Assembly (NCBI GenBank): GCA_019115745.1
Contig: DXDA01000080.1
Coordinates: forward strand, 1-64,000
Direction of reading: 5' to 3'
Origin: Candidatus Alistipes intestinigallinarum
GTDB lineage: Bacteria; Bacteroidota; Bacteroidia; Bacteroidales; Rikenellaceae
Length of the DNA: 64,000 bases
Shown here: positions 26,565 to 34,120 of the stretch, piece by piece
How positions within the stretch are numbered: the stretch's first letter is position 1
Layout of the letters: the number at the start of each line of letters is the position of its first letter
Translations under genes and position numbers: made by a program
The notes under the pieces: generated by a model
Databases searched by the model: none
What the model was told of the DNA's origin: nothing
What the model saw: only the letters and a program-made list of their open reading frames with translations

Positions 26565-26969
26565 TCAGTTTTTCTCCTCTTCGAAATCGATATAGTCGCC
26601 CACGTCGCTCGAAACGCGCTTTTCGGGGGCGTCGGAGGTCCGGTGGACCCGCACCTCGCCTTCGCGGCCCCCGCGCCGGGGCTCCTCATGCGTGAAGGAC
26701 GAGCCGAAGCCGCCCTGCCGGGGATCGAACCCCCCGCGGCCGAACTGCTCCTCCATCTGCTTGCGCATCTTGTAGACCCGCCAGCGGAAAAGCAGCATCA
26801 GTCCCACTACCAACAGAATCAGTCCCATCAGAATATAAAGTATGACAATGGCGATGCCCTTGAGCAGCGCCGGGGCGCAAAGCGCCAGAAAAAGGATGAC
26901 GAGCGTCGTGAGCGGATTGCGCTGCACGAAGCCCACCAACGAGTCTATGATCGACAACAAGAAATTCAT
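26565..26969 (-). CDS. DUF4834-family small membrane protein
   Basis: 134 residues. Two N-terminal hydrophobic segments (about 17-37 and 39-60; LTTLVILFLALCAPALL, then GIAIVILYILMGLILLVVGLMLLF), a basic turn (RWRVYKMRKQMEEQF), and a charged, glycine-rich cytoplasmic tail ending GDYIDFEEEKN. Matches the Bacteroidota DUF4834 family as I recall it; function unknown. First gene of the mlaE-mlaF operon, with an opposed promoter shared with purB. Confidence 0.75.
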   Translation of the reverse strand: MNFLLSIIDSLVGFVQRNPLTTLVILFLALCAPALLKGIAIVILYILMGLILLVVGLMLLFRWRVYKMRKQMEEQFGRGGFDPRQGGFGSSFTHEEPRRGGREGEVRVHRTSDAPEKRVSSDVGDYIDFEEEKN

Positions 26970-27074
26970 CGTTTCTACGAATTCCGTTTTTTACCGCAAA
27001 CCGCCCCGCCGAAGCGACTGCAAACTCCGCGCCGCAGCCGATACCGCACCTCCGGGGGCTGTCCGCACGTGGAA

Positions 27075-27112
27075 TATCTTTGCAAAGGTAGCGAAATTTA
27101 TGCGTATTTCAA
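27075..27112. promoter_or_regulatory. opposed overlapping promoters of purB (+) and the mla operon (-)
   Basis: TATCTTTG (27075-27082, plus strand) directly abuts the reverse complement of TACCTTTG (27083-27090), giving the near-perfect palindrome TATCTTTGCAAAGGTA. The minus-strand box has TTG 19 bases upstream (27112-27110). Each start site would fall inside the other's -7 box. A second plus-strand box TAAATTTG (27123-27130) may serve purB. Confidence 0.6.
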
Positions 27113-27158
27113 TTAATTGTCGTAAATTTGGTGCTCGAAAACAAATCTCATCCCAAAT

Positions 27159-28505
27159 ATGTTAACGCCTCTGACAGCCATCTCGCCCGTCGACGGACGC
27201 TACCGTAACAAAACGGAAAAACTCGCCGATTATTTTTCGGAACAGGCTCTGATCCGCTACCGGATCCGGGTCGAAGTGGAATATTTCATCGCCCTGTGTG
27301 AACTCCCGCTGCCGCAGCTCGCCGGGATCGATCGCTCGAAATTCGCCGACCTGAGGGCCCTCTACACCGACTTCACCCCCTCCGACGCCGAGCGCGTGAA
27401 GGAGATCGAGTCGGTCACGAACCACGACGTCAAGGCCGTCGAGTACATCATCAAGGAGAAGATGGACGCCCTGGGGCTGGAGGCCTACAAGGAGTTCGTA
27501 CACTTCGGGCTCACCTCGCAGGACATCAACAACACGGCCATCCCGCTCTCGATCAAGGAGGCCCTTGCGGCGGTCTACTACCCCGCCGTCGAGGAGGTGC
27601 GCGACAAGCTCGCCGCCTTTGCCGAGGAGTGGCGCTCGGTGCCGATGCTGGCCCGCACCCACGGCCAACCCGCCTCACCCACGTCACTCGGCAAGGAGTT
27701 TTCGGTATTCGTCGAGCGGCTCGAAAAGCAGCTCGTCATGCTCCACGACATCCCCGTCCCGGCGAAGTTCGGAGGCGCCACGGGCAACTTCAACGCCCAC
27801 CACGCGGCCTATCCCGGCTACGACTGGGTAGCCTTCGCCAACCGGTTCGTCAACGAGACCCTCGGACTCTGCCGCTCGCAGTACACGACGCAGATCGAGC
27901 ACTACGACAACCTGGCGGCCATCTTCGACGCCATGAAGCGCATCGACACCATCCTGATCGACCTTTCGCGCGACATGTGGACCTATATCTCGATGGAGTA
28001 CTTCAAGCAGCGCATCAAGGCCGGCGAGGTCGGTTCGAGCGCCATGCCCCACAAGGTCAACCCGATCGACTTCGAGAATGCCGAGGGTAACTTCGGCATC
28101 GCCAACGCCGTCTTCGAGCACCTGGCGTCGAAACTCCCCGTTTCGCGTCTGCAGCGCGACCTCACGGACTCGACCGTACTGCGCAACGTCGGGGTGCCGA
28201 TGGCCCACGCCCTGATCGCCCTGCAGTCGCTGATGAAGGGGCTCGGGAAGGTGATCCTCAACCCCGAAGCACTGGAACGCGACCTGGAGAACAACTGGGC
28301 CGTGGTGGCCGAGGGCATCCAGACGATCCTGCGCCGCGAGGGATACCCGAAACCCTACGAGGCACTGAAGGCCCTGACGCGCACCAACACCCACATCACC
28401 CGCGAGGCGATCGCCGCGTTCATCGAGACGCTCAACGTCGCGGAGGAGGTGAAGGAGGAGCTGCGCGCCCTCTCGCCCGCGACCTACACGGGCGTCTTCC
28501 GGTAG
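27159..28505 (+). CDS. purB: adenylosuccinate lyase
   Basis: 448 residues. Cleaves SAICAR and adenylosuccinate to release fumarate, cytoplasmic homotetramer. Family signatures: SPVDGRYRNKTEKLADYFSE (N-terminus), TSQDINNTA, ARTHGQPASPTSLGKE (active-site His), and the fumarase/lyase signature GSSAMPHKVNPIDFEN (about 290-305). Size and motifs are those of the E. coli-type enzyme. Monocistronic, ending at a strong bidirectional hairpin. Confidence 0.97.
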   Translation: MLTPLTAISPVDGRYRNKTEKLADYFSEQALIRYRIRVEVEYFIALCELPLPQLAGIDRSKFADLRALYTDFTPSDAERVKEIESVTNHDVKAVEYIIKEKMDALGLEAYKEFVHFGLTSQDINNTAIPLSIKEALAAVYYPAVEEVRDKLAAFAEEWRSVPMLARTHGQPASPTSLGKEFSVFVERLEKQLVMLHDIPVPAKFGGATGNFNAHHAAYPGYDWVAFANRFVNETLGLCRSQYTTQIEHYDNLAAIFDAMKRIDTILIDLSRDMWTYISMEYFKQRIKAGEVGSSAMPHKVNPIDFENAEGNFGIANAVFEHLASKLPVSRLQRDLTDSTVLRNVGVPMAHALIALQSLMKGLGKVILNPEALERDLENNWAVVAEGIQTILRREGYPKPYEALKALTRTNTHITREAIAAFIETLNVAEEVKEELRALSPATYTGVFR

Positions 28506-28543
28506 CATCCGGAATAGCTCCAACAGACGCGAACACACCCCGA

Positions 28544-28581
28544 AAAAGCCGCCGATGGTATAAAATCCATCGGCGGCTTTT
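28544..28581. terminator. bidirectional terminator hairpin after purB
   Basis: A 15-base perfect stem: AAAAGCCGCCGATGG (28544-28558) with CCATCGGCGGCTTTT (28567-28581). U-tracts exist on both strands. Confidence 0.88.
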
Positions 28582-28614
28582 CGTTTGGCACGCTCTTTGC
28601 CCATTCCCGAGTCA

Positions 28615-28726
28615 ACTGCGGGTCAGCAACCGCAGTGAGGTTTCTTCATTTATTTAAGTTTGGGTTAGTAGTTTAGGAGGGCCAACCTCCGGGACAGCAG
28701 GCAGTCGCGAGATTCCCTGCTGTTTT
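28615..28726 (+). ncRNA. structured intergenic region, possible small RNA
   Basis: Three hairpins in a row: ACTGCGG/CCGCAGT (28615-28621 with 28630-28636), GGAGG/CCTCC (28676-28680 with 28686-28690) and ACAGCAGG/CCTGCTGT (28694-28701 with 28716-28723). The last runs into TTT on the plus strand, which would make it a terminator. No clear promoter was found. On the minus strand the same region contains an eight-codon ORF. I do not recognise an RNA family. Confidence 0.35.
28623..28649 (-). CDS. tiny ORF, MKKPHCGC
   Basis: ATG at 28649, stop TGA at 28625-28623, eight residues including two Cys. It follows an AT-rich leader (AAACTTAAATAAATG) in the style of a real Bacteroidota start, and its 3' half forms the ACTGCGG/CCGCAGT hairpin. 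It could be a leader peptide or chance. No downstream gene on the minus strand is close. Confidence 0.25.
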   Translation of the reverse strand: MKKPHCGC

Positions 28727-28750
28727 CGTATGGTCCGGGCCCCGGGCTGC

Positions 28751-31132
28751 CTAAAACTCGACCGTAATGCCCAGTGTCGGCAGCAGCGTGCCGCTCACCT
28801 GCTCGATCGTCTTCATCACGTAACGCTGCGGATCCTCCGGGTCGATCACCCCCGTCGACATCACGACATCGGGCGAACGGTACTTGCTCACCGTGACGTT
28901 CTGCAGGTCGATATAGAAACCCAGCATACAGCGCTTGAAGTAGAAGACCTTGTCCAGCCGCACGTCCAACTGCGCGAAGGCATCCAACCGCCCGGCATTG
29001 TACTGCGTGTAGTCGTAATAGGGGCGGCCCTGGGCATCCCAGGCCGTCACGAGCGACGATTTGTCCAAATCATAGGGCGTATAGGGTGCACCGCCCACGG
29101 CGCTCAGCTTGGCGCCGAAGCTCCAGTTGCGCGGGAAGTCGTAGGTTCCGCTGAGGTTCACCACGAAGCGGTTGTCCCACGCCGAGGCGATCCACGGCGC
29201 CGACGCGCTGTTGCGATACTCCGAGCGGTAGAGCGTCACCGACCCCACGACGTTCAGCCGTCCGGGGATCTGCCACCGCGCCATCGCCTCCACGCCGTAG
29301 GCCCGACCCTGCGCCGACGAAACCAGCGCCTCGTTGCCCACCGTGCCGTAATCGTCGCCCTTGCACGAGAGCGGGATGTTGTCGACAAGCGACAGGGGCA
29401 CGTTGCCGTAACGTTTGTAGAAGCCTTCGAGCGTTACGATCAGGCGGTCGCTGTGGCGCCAGTCGAATCCGGCACTGAAGGTCCCGACGTGCATGTACTC
29501 CAACGAGCGGTTGACCAGCCGGCCCTCCTCCTGGAATCCCAGCGCCGTGTAGGGCGGGAGCTGGTAGTAGAGCCCGGCAGCGCCGCTCACCGACCAGGCA
29601 TCGCTCAGTGCGTAGGAGATCGAGGCCCGGGGCGAGAGCTGCTCCCAGAAGCGGGCCATGCGTCCCGAGAAGTCGCAGCCGTCGGTACGCAACCCGGCCG
29701 AAGCCTTCAGCCGCTTGTCGAGCGAGACGTACTCGGCCGAAGCAAAGAGCCCCCAGCCGATGATCCCCAGCCGCGTATCGTAGTCGGAAAGCACCTGCTC
29801 CTTATTTATATAGAGACGCTGCAGTGTGCGGTTCGTATAGTTGGACCAGGTCAGTTCAACCCCTTCGCGCACGCTCCACCGGCTGTTGAGATAGGTGCGG
29901 TTCTCGCCCCGCAGCGTGCTCTTCTGCTCGACGGAGCGCAGCCGCAGGTTCAGATTCTCCTCGCTGGAGGAGTCGTTGTTCCGATATTTCAAGTTGCGGT
30001 TGTTCAGGTAGTTGTGGCTCAACGTCACGGTCTGCACATGCCGCCCGGCATAGTGGCGCCACGAGGCTCCGACGGTAAAGGTCTCCTGCTGGATCCGCGG
30101 CAGGTAGCTCAGCATGTATTCGGCATCCTCACCCTCCTCGTCGACGTTGAGCTTCATGTTGTCGATCCCGGCCAGGCCCAGCACCGTCAGTTCGTCACGC
30201 TCCGAAAGGCGCGTCTTGATCTTCACCTGTCCGTCGATGTAGTTCGGCAGGAAGGGGAGCCCCAGCATCTTGAAGAGCAGTTGCAGGTAGGACTGCCGCA
30301 GCGAGAAGAGGTAGGTCGTCTTCCGCCCGATATGCCCGCTGCCGCTCAACCCCACCTCCGAGGCGCCGAGCGTCGCCTTGAAGGTCTGACGCTCGGGGTT
30401 GCCGTCGCGCAACTGGAAATCCAGCACCGAACTCATCGCCCCGGCCCGATCGGCCGGGAAGGCTCCCGTATAGAAACTGATCTCCCGCACGAGGTCGGCA
30501 TTCACGATGCTCACCGGACCGCCCGTGGCGCCCTGCGTGGCGAAGTGGTTGATGTTCGGGATCTCGATGCCGTCCATGTAGAACTTGTTCTCCGAGGGGC
30601 CGCCGCCGCGCACGATCAGGTCGTTGCGGTAACCGACGGGTGAGAAGGCCACGCCCGGATAGGAGCGCACAATGCGCGAGACGTCGCGGTTCGAGCCGGG
30701 ACTCTTCTCGATCTCCTGCAGGCCGATGACCTTCAGGCTCACGGGGCTCTCGGTCGTCACGCGGAAGGGGGTCGGACGAACCGTCACGGCTTCGACCTGC
30801 GTAGCGTCCTCGTCGAGTTCGACCTCGATGAAGGGCGTGGCGGCCGAGACCATGTACTCGGGGGTCGTCGTACTCTTGTAACCCACCGACGAGACCGTCA
30901 GGCGCCAGATGCCGGGTTTCACCCGTTCGAGCCGGAAACAGCCCAACGAATCGGTCGAGGTGCCGGTCCGCTCCTGTCCGGCCAGCACCACCGCGGCATA
31001 GGGGATCGGCTGGCGGCTCAGGCGGTCGATCACCCGTCCGCTGACGGGATAGGCGCTCGTCTGGGCACGGACCACGGCCAGCGACAAGCCAAGCGCACAA
31101 AGTGCCAAAAGGTATTTTTTCCAGGGATTCAT
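28751..31132 (-). CDS. TonB-dependent outer-membrane receptor with carboxypeptidase-regulatory-like N-terminus
   Basis: 793 residues from ATG 31132 (MNPWKKYLLALCALGLSLAVVRAQ, a good signal peptide). CarboxypepD_reg-like domain about 30-110 (VSGRVIDRLSRQPIPYAAVVL), plug about 120-230 (VRSYPGVAFSPVGYRNDLIVRGGGPSENKFYMDGIEIPN), then a beta-barrel ending GTLLPTLGITVEF. No SusD partner and no STN domain, so it is not a SusC; the ligand is unknown. The -7 promoter box ends 4 bases before the ATG. Monocistronic. Confidence 0.92.
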   Translation of the reverse strand: MNPWKKYLLALCALGLSLAVVRAQTSAYPVSGRVIDRLSRQPIPYAAVVLAGQERTGTSTDSLGCFRLERVKPGIWRLTVSSVGYKSTTTPEYMVSAATPFIEVELDEDATQVEAVTVRPTPFRVTTESPVSLKVIGLQEIEKSPGSNRDVSRIVRSYPGVAFSPVGYRNDLIVRGGGPSENKFYMDGIEIPNINHFATQGATGGPVSIVNADLVREISFYTGAFPADRAGAMSSVLDFQLRDGNPERQTFKATLGASEVGLSGSGHIGRKTTYLFSLRQSYLQLLFKMLGLPFLPNYIDGQVKIKTRLSERDELTVLGLAGIDNMKLNVDEEGEDAEYMLSYLPRIQQETFTVGASWRHYAGRHVQTVTLSHNYLNNRNLKYRNNDSSSEENLNLRLRSVEQKSTLRGENRTYLNSRWSVREGVELTWSNYTNRTLQRLYINKEQVLSDYDTRLGIIGWGLFASAEYVSLDKRLKASAGLRTDGCDFSGRMARFWEQLSPRASISYALSDAWSVSGAAGLYYQLPPYTALGFQEEGRLVNRSLEYMHVGTFSAGFDWRHSDRLIVTLEGFYKRYGNVPLSLVDNIPLSCKGDDYGTVGNEALVSSAQGRAYGVEAMARWQIPGRLNVVGSVTLYRSEYRNSASAPWIASAWDNRFVVNLSGTYDFPRNWSFGAKLSAVGGAPYTPYDLDKSSLVTAWDAQGRPYYDYTQYNAGRLDAFAQLDVRLDKVFYFKRCMLGFYIDLQNVTVSKYRSPDVVMSTGVIDPEDPQRYVMKTIEQVSGTLLPTLGITVEF

Positions 31133-31136
31133 ACGG

Positions 31137-31144
31137 CAAAGATA
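31137..31144 (-). promoter_or_regulatory. -7 box abutting the TonB-receptor start codon
   Basis: On the minus strand TATCTTTG-CCGT-ATG. No well-placed -33 element. If used, the transcript would be leaderless. Confidence 0.5.
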
Positions 31145-31257
31145 GTGTTTTTCAACGGGAGTTGTCCTCGGGATCCGCACAAAGAGATCCGCAGTCCGCA
31201 GCCGTATCCGCAAGAATCGGGCAAAAAATATCGCCGTCCCATGCTGAGGCGGCGATT

Positions 31258-31335
31258 TGGTGGGAGCTGAGGGAGTCGAACCCCCGACCCTCTGCTTGTA
31301 AGGCAGACGCTCTGAACCAACTGAGCTAAGCTCCC
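31258..31335 (-). tRNA. tRNA-Val (TAC)
   Basis: The minus strand folds as GGGAGCT acceptor, D-arm GCTCAGTTGGTTCAGAGC, anticodon stem-loop CTGC-CTTACAA-GCAG (anticodon TAC, codon GUA), T-arm GGGTTCGACTCCC, acceptor AGCTCCC, discriminator A, and an encoded CCA. It has its own promoter upstream. Confidence 0.95.
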
Positions 31336-31353
31336 CGATTCGGTTTGCGGGTG

Positions 31354-31385
31354 CAAATATAGTACAAATAAATCACACCTGCAAA
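31354..31385 (-). promoter_or_regulatory. promoter of tRNA-Val (TAC)
   Basis: On the minus strand TTTG (31385-31382), 20 bases, TATATTTG (31361-31354). Full consensus, 19 bases before the mature 5' end. Confidence 0.8.
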
Positions 31386-31481
31386 TTCCCGTTCCATTTT
31401 CCGCAAATCTTTTTTTTGCCGGGCGGAATGCCTCCGAAGGTCCTCCTCCGTATTTCCGAAGACCGGCGAGGGGAGGGGCAC

Positions 31482-31511
31482 AAAAAAACGGTCTGCATGT
31501 TTTGCAGACCG
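31482..31511 (-). terminator. terminator after tRNA-Val (GAC)
   Basis: On the minus strand CGGTCTGC (31511-31504) pairs with GCAGACCG (31496-31489) around a 7-base loop, followed by seven T. Confidence 0.8.
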
Positions 31512-31522
31512 CCGTCGGCTTG

Positions 31523-31596
31523 TGGGAACATGCAGATTTGAACTGCAGACCTCCTGCTTGTCAAGCAGGCGCTCTGAACCCCTGAGCTATGCTCCC
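31523..31596 (-). tRNA. tRNA-Val (GAC)
   Basis: Acceptor GGGAGCA/TGTTCCC (one G-T pair); anticodon arm CCTGC-TTGACAA-GCAGG, anticodon GAC (codon GUC); T-arm loop AGTTCAAAT. CCA not encoded. It is flanked by terminator-like hairpins on both sides, so its own promoter is unclear. Confidence 0.9.
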
Positions 31597-31603
31597 GATT
31601 GTC

Positions 31604-31637
31604 AAAAAAAAAGCCGCTTGCATCGCTGTAAGTGGCT
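31604..31637 (-). terminator. terminator-like hairpin between two tRNA-Val genes
   Basis: On the minus strand an imperfect stem (AGCC, CTT ... AAG, GGCT) precedes nine T (31611-31603). It could end or attenuate transcription from the upstream tRNA-Val (TAC). Confidence 0.55.
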
Positions 31638-31647
31638 GAAATCGATG

Positions 31648-31722
31648 TGGGAGCTGAGGGAGTCGAACCCCCGACCCTCTGCTTGTAAGGCAGACGCTCT
31701 GAACCAACTGAGCTAAGCTCCC
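31648..31722 (-). tRNA. tRNA-Val (TAC), second copy
   Basis: The body is identical to the tRNA at 31261-31335 base for base (anticodon TAC), but here the CCA end is not encoded. Upstream lies TTG-19-TGCCTTTG (31773-31744). Confidence 0.95.
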
Positions 31723-31743
31723 GTAAAAAATGGCTTGGGACTG

Positions 31744-31773
31744 CAAAGGCAACCTTTCGATAAGCGGTGACAA
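31744..31773 (-). promoter_or_regulatory. probable promoter of tRNA-Val (second copy)
   Basis: On the minus strand TTG (31773-31771), 19 bases, TGCCTTTG (31751-31744), one base off TAnnTTTG. The rest of the 31723-31928 gap holds nothing I recognise. Confidence 0.5.
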
Positions 31774-31928
31774 CCTTTTCCGTGCAACGGATCGCGCCGC
31801 GGATCTTCATCCAGCGAGCTCTCCGGTATTCCGTTTCGAGAAACCGATCCTTGCGGACCTGCCCCTCTCTCTTCGGCCGCCCCTTGCAGGCGTTTTGAAA
31901 GAACCTTTACGCAACCCTCGCGCATCTG

Positions 31929-32002
31929 CGCCTGAACAAGGACTTGAACCTAGGACCCCATGATTAACAGTCATGTGCTCTAACCAACTGAGCTATTCAG
32001 GC
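31929..32002 (-). tRNA. tRNA-Asn (GTT)
   Basis: Acceptor GCCTGAA/TTCAGGC with discriminator G; D-arm GCTCAGTTGGTTAGAGC; anticodon arm CATGA-CTGTTAA-TCATG, anticodon GTT; T-arm TAGGTTCAAGTCCT. CCA not encoded. Confidence 0.95.
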
Positions 32003-32034
32003 ATTCGATTCGGTTGTTTAACCGTTTCGGAGTG

Positions 32035-32065
32035 CAAATATATAGCAATTTTTCATTCCCGCAAA
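32035..32065 (-). promoter_or_regulatory. promoter of tRNA-Asn
   Basis: On the minus strand TTTG (32065-32062), 19 bases, TATATTTG (32042-32035). Same -7 sequence as the tRNA-Val promoter at 31354. Confidence 0.75.
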
Positions 32066-32094
32066 ATAATCGTGCATTTTTTTCCGAAAAAAAG

Positions 32095-32102
32095 TATCTT
32101 TG
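32095..32102 (+). promoter_or_regulatory. -7 box of the DUF1573 gene
   Basis: TATCTTTG followed by GC, 24 bases before the ATG at 32127, back to back with the tRNA-Asn promoter. The -33 region is T-rich without a clear TTTG. Confidence 0.6.
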
Positions 32103-32126
32103 CAAAACGGACAACACACAGAAACA

Positions 32127-33206
32127 ATGAACGCAAAGCAAATTATAACGCTCATTATCTTTACCTTATGCGGTTTTACCGCTCCAGCTCAGGGGGTTCT
32201 GGTTTTCGAAACCCCGAACTGGGATTTCGGGAAGATCCAGGAAGTCGACGGTCCCGTAAGCCACACCTTCACGGGCGAAAACCGCGGCGACAAGCCCCTG
32301 GTAATCCTCGACGTGGTGACCTCCTGCGGCTGTACGGTGCCCCGCTTCTCGAAACGCCCGATCCTCCCCGGCCAGAAGACCGAGATCACCGTCACCTACG
32401 ACCCCACGAACCGTCCGGGGATCTTTTCGAAAGAGTTGACGGTCTACTCCAGCGAGCGGAAGAAGATCGCCGCTCTCACCGTACAAGGCAACGTCGCCCC
32501 GCGTCCGAAAAGCATCGAGGAGCTCTATCCGGTCGATGCCGGAGGCGGCCTGCGGCTGACCACAACACTCCAGGCCTTTGCCTATATCCGGCTCGGACAG
32601 CGCGTCCAGAGCACCTTCGGCTATGTGAATGACTCGCCCCGCACGATCCGTCTCTTCCTCCGCCCGCTGACAACCAGCGGACTGCTCCGCACGCAGGCCC
32701 CGACAACGATCGCTCCGGGCGAACGGGGCTCGATCAACGTCTCGTACCTCATTCCCGCAGACCGTCCCCGTTACGGCACCCTGCGCGACGCCCTGGAGGT
32801 CGTGGTAAACGGACGCAGCAACGGCACGACCCTCGTCACGCACGGCATCGGTGTGGATCCGCAACCCTCAGGCAGCGAAAAAAAGAGCCCCCGGAGCGAA
32901 TATTCGGAAAATATCCTTAAATTCGGCCCTGTAAAACAGAGCGAAAGCACCCGAAAACTCAGCTTTACGCTCTCGAATACCGGAACGGCCGACCTGATCG
33001 TCCGCGCCGTCGAGAGCGAAGGGCACGTAGCCACGACGCTCGCTCCCGGACTCCGGATCGCACCCGGCGATTCGTTCCGGGCCGAAGTCCGGCTCAACCC
33101 CGGGGAGCAGGAGTACGGCGTGCTGAGCGAACACCTCATCGTGGTGACCAACGACCCGATCCGCCCCATGCGGCGGGTCCGCGTGACGGCAATCATCGAA
33201 GAGTAA
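32127..33206 (+). CDS. DUF1573 domain secreted protein
   Basis: 359 residues from ATG 32127, signal peptide (IITLIIFTLCGFTAPAQG). Immunoglobulin-like DUF1573 units: FETPNWDFGKIQEVDGPVSHTF with the hallmark TSCGCTVPRF (about 27-120), and a C-terminal repeat ILKFGPVKQSESTRKLSFTLSNTGTADLIV (about 255-355). A middle segment resembles another beta-sandwich. The family is periplasmic or surface-located in Bacteroidota; function unknown. It precedes the nfn-like pair by 18 bases, which may be co-transcribed. Confidence 0.85.
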   Translation: MNAKQIITLIIFTLCGFTAPAQGVLVFETPNWDFGKIQEVDGPVSHTFTGENRGDKPLVILDVVTSCGCTVPRFSKRPILPGQKTEITVTYDPTNRPGIFSKELTVYSSERKKIAALTVQGNVAPRPKSIEELYPVDAGGGLRLTTTLQAFAYIRLGQRVQSTFGYVNDSPRTIRLFLRPLTTSGLLRTQAPTTIAPGERGSINVSYLIPADRPRYGTLRDALEVVVNGRSNGTTLVTHGIGVDPQPSGSEKKSPRSEYSENILKFGPVKQSESTRKLSFTLSNTGTADLIVRAVESEGHVATTLAPGLRIAPGDSFRAEVRLNPGEQEYGVLSEHLIVVTNDPIRPMRRVRVTAIIEE

Positions 33207-33224
33207 CACACAAACTTATATATA

Positions 33225-34109
33225 ATGTATCCCATCCTCGAAAAAAGACTCCTCGCAGAAGGCATCTGGCTGATGAAGATCCACGCCCCGCGCGTCGCCC
33301 ACTCGGCGCAGCCCGGGCAGTTCGTCATCGTGCGGGCCGACGCACACGGTGAGCGCATTCCGCTCACGATCTCCGATTTCGATGCCGCCGAAGGCAGCGT
33401 CACCATCGTCACCCAGGCCATCGGCGCCTCGACGCGCAAGATCTGCGCACTGGAACAGGGCCAGGCCCTGGCCGACTTTGCCGGGCCGCTGGGCCGTCCG
33501 TCGGAGTTCGTGCACCTGCCCGAAGAGGAGCTGCGCCGACGCCGCTATCTCTTCGTGGCCGGCGGCGTGGGTACCGCCCCGATCTATCCGCAGGTCAAGT
33601 GGCTCCGGGAGCACGGCGTGCGCGCCGACGTCATCATCGGCGCCAAGAACAGCCGGATGCTCATCTACACCGACGCCATGCGGGCCGTGGCCGAGAACCT
33701 CTACATCGCCACGGACGACGGCTCCGAAGGGTTCAAGGGGATGGTCACGGGGATGATCGAGGAGCTCGTCGAACACCGCGGCGAGCACTACGACGAATGC
33801 GTGGCCATCGGTCCGATGATCATGATGAAGTTCGTGGCCCTGACGACGTGCAAGTACAACCTGAAGACCACCGTTTCGCTCAACGCCCTGATGGTCGACG
33901 GAACGGGCATGTGCGGAGCGTGCCGCGTGACGGTCGGCGGAAAGACGCGCTTCACGTGCGTCGACGGTCCGGAGTTCGACGGCCACGAGGTCGATTTCGA
34001 CGAGGCGATGCGCCGGCAGGGGATGTACCGCACCCAGGAGCAGCGCGCGGCGGCCATCGAGGCCGAACGCGAAGCGGGACACGTATGTAAAATCGGGTTG
34101 GACAAATAA
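33225..34109 (+). CDS. nfnA: FAD/NAD-binding, 2Fe-2S oxidoreductase subunit (NfnA/SudB-like)
   Basis: 294 residues. Ferredoxin-reductase-type FAD domain (about 1-95, RIPLTISDFDAAEGSVTIVTQAIGASTRKIC), NAD-binding domain (about 100-220, RYLFVAGGVGTAPIYPQVKWL) and a C-terminal dihydroorotate-dehydrogenase-electron-transfer [2Fe-2S] region with DGTGMCGACRVTVGGKTRFTC. In clostridia this subunit and the next form NfnAB, which bifurcates electrons between NADPH, ferredoxin and NAD. In Bacteroidota the pair is often annotated as glutamate-synthase-like or sulfide dehydrogenase. The exact reaction is inference. Confidence 0.88.
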   Translation: MYPILEKRLLAEGIWLMKIHAPRVAHSAQPGQFVIVRADAHGERIPLTISDFDAAEGSVTIVTQAIGASTRKICALEQGQALADFAGPLGRPSEFVHLPEEELRRRRYLFVAGGVGTAPIYPQVKWLREHGVRADVIIGAKNSRMLIYTDAMRAVAENLYIATDDGSEGFKGMVTGMIEELVEHRGEHYDECVAIGPMIMMKFVALTTCKYNLKTTVSLNALMVDGTGMCGACRVTVGGKTRFTCVDGPEFDGHEVDFDEAMRRQGMYRTQEQRAAAIEAEREAGHVCKIGLDK

Positions 34110-34120
34110 CAGAGACGAAC

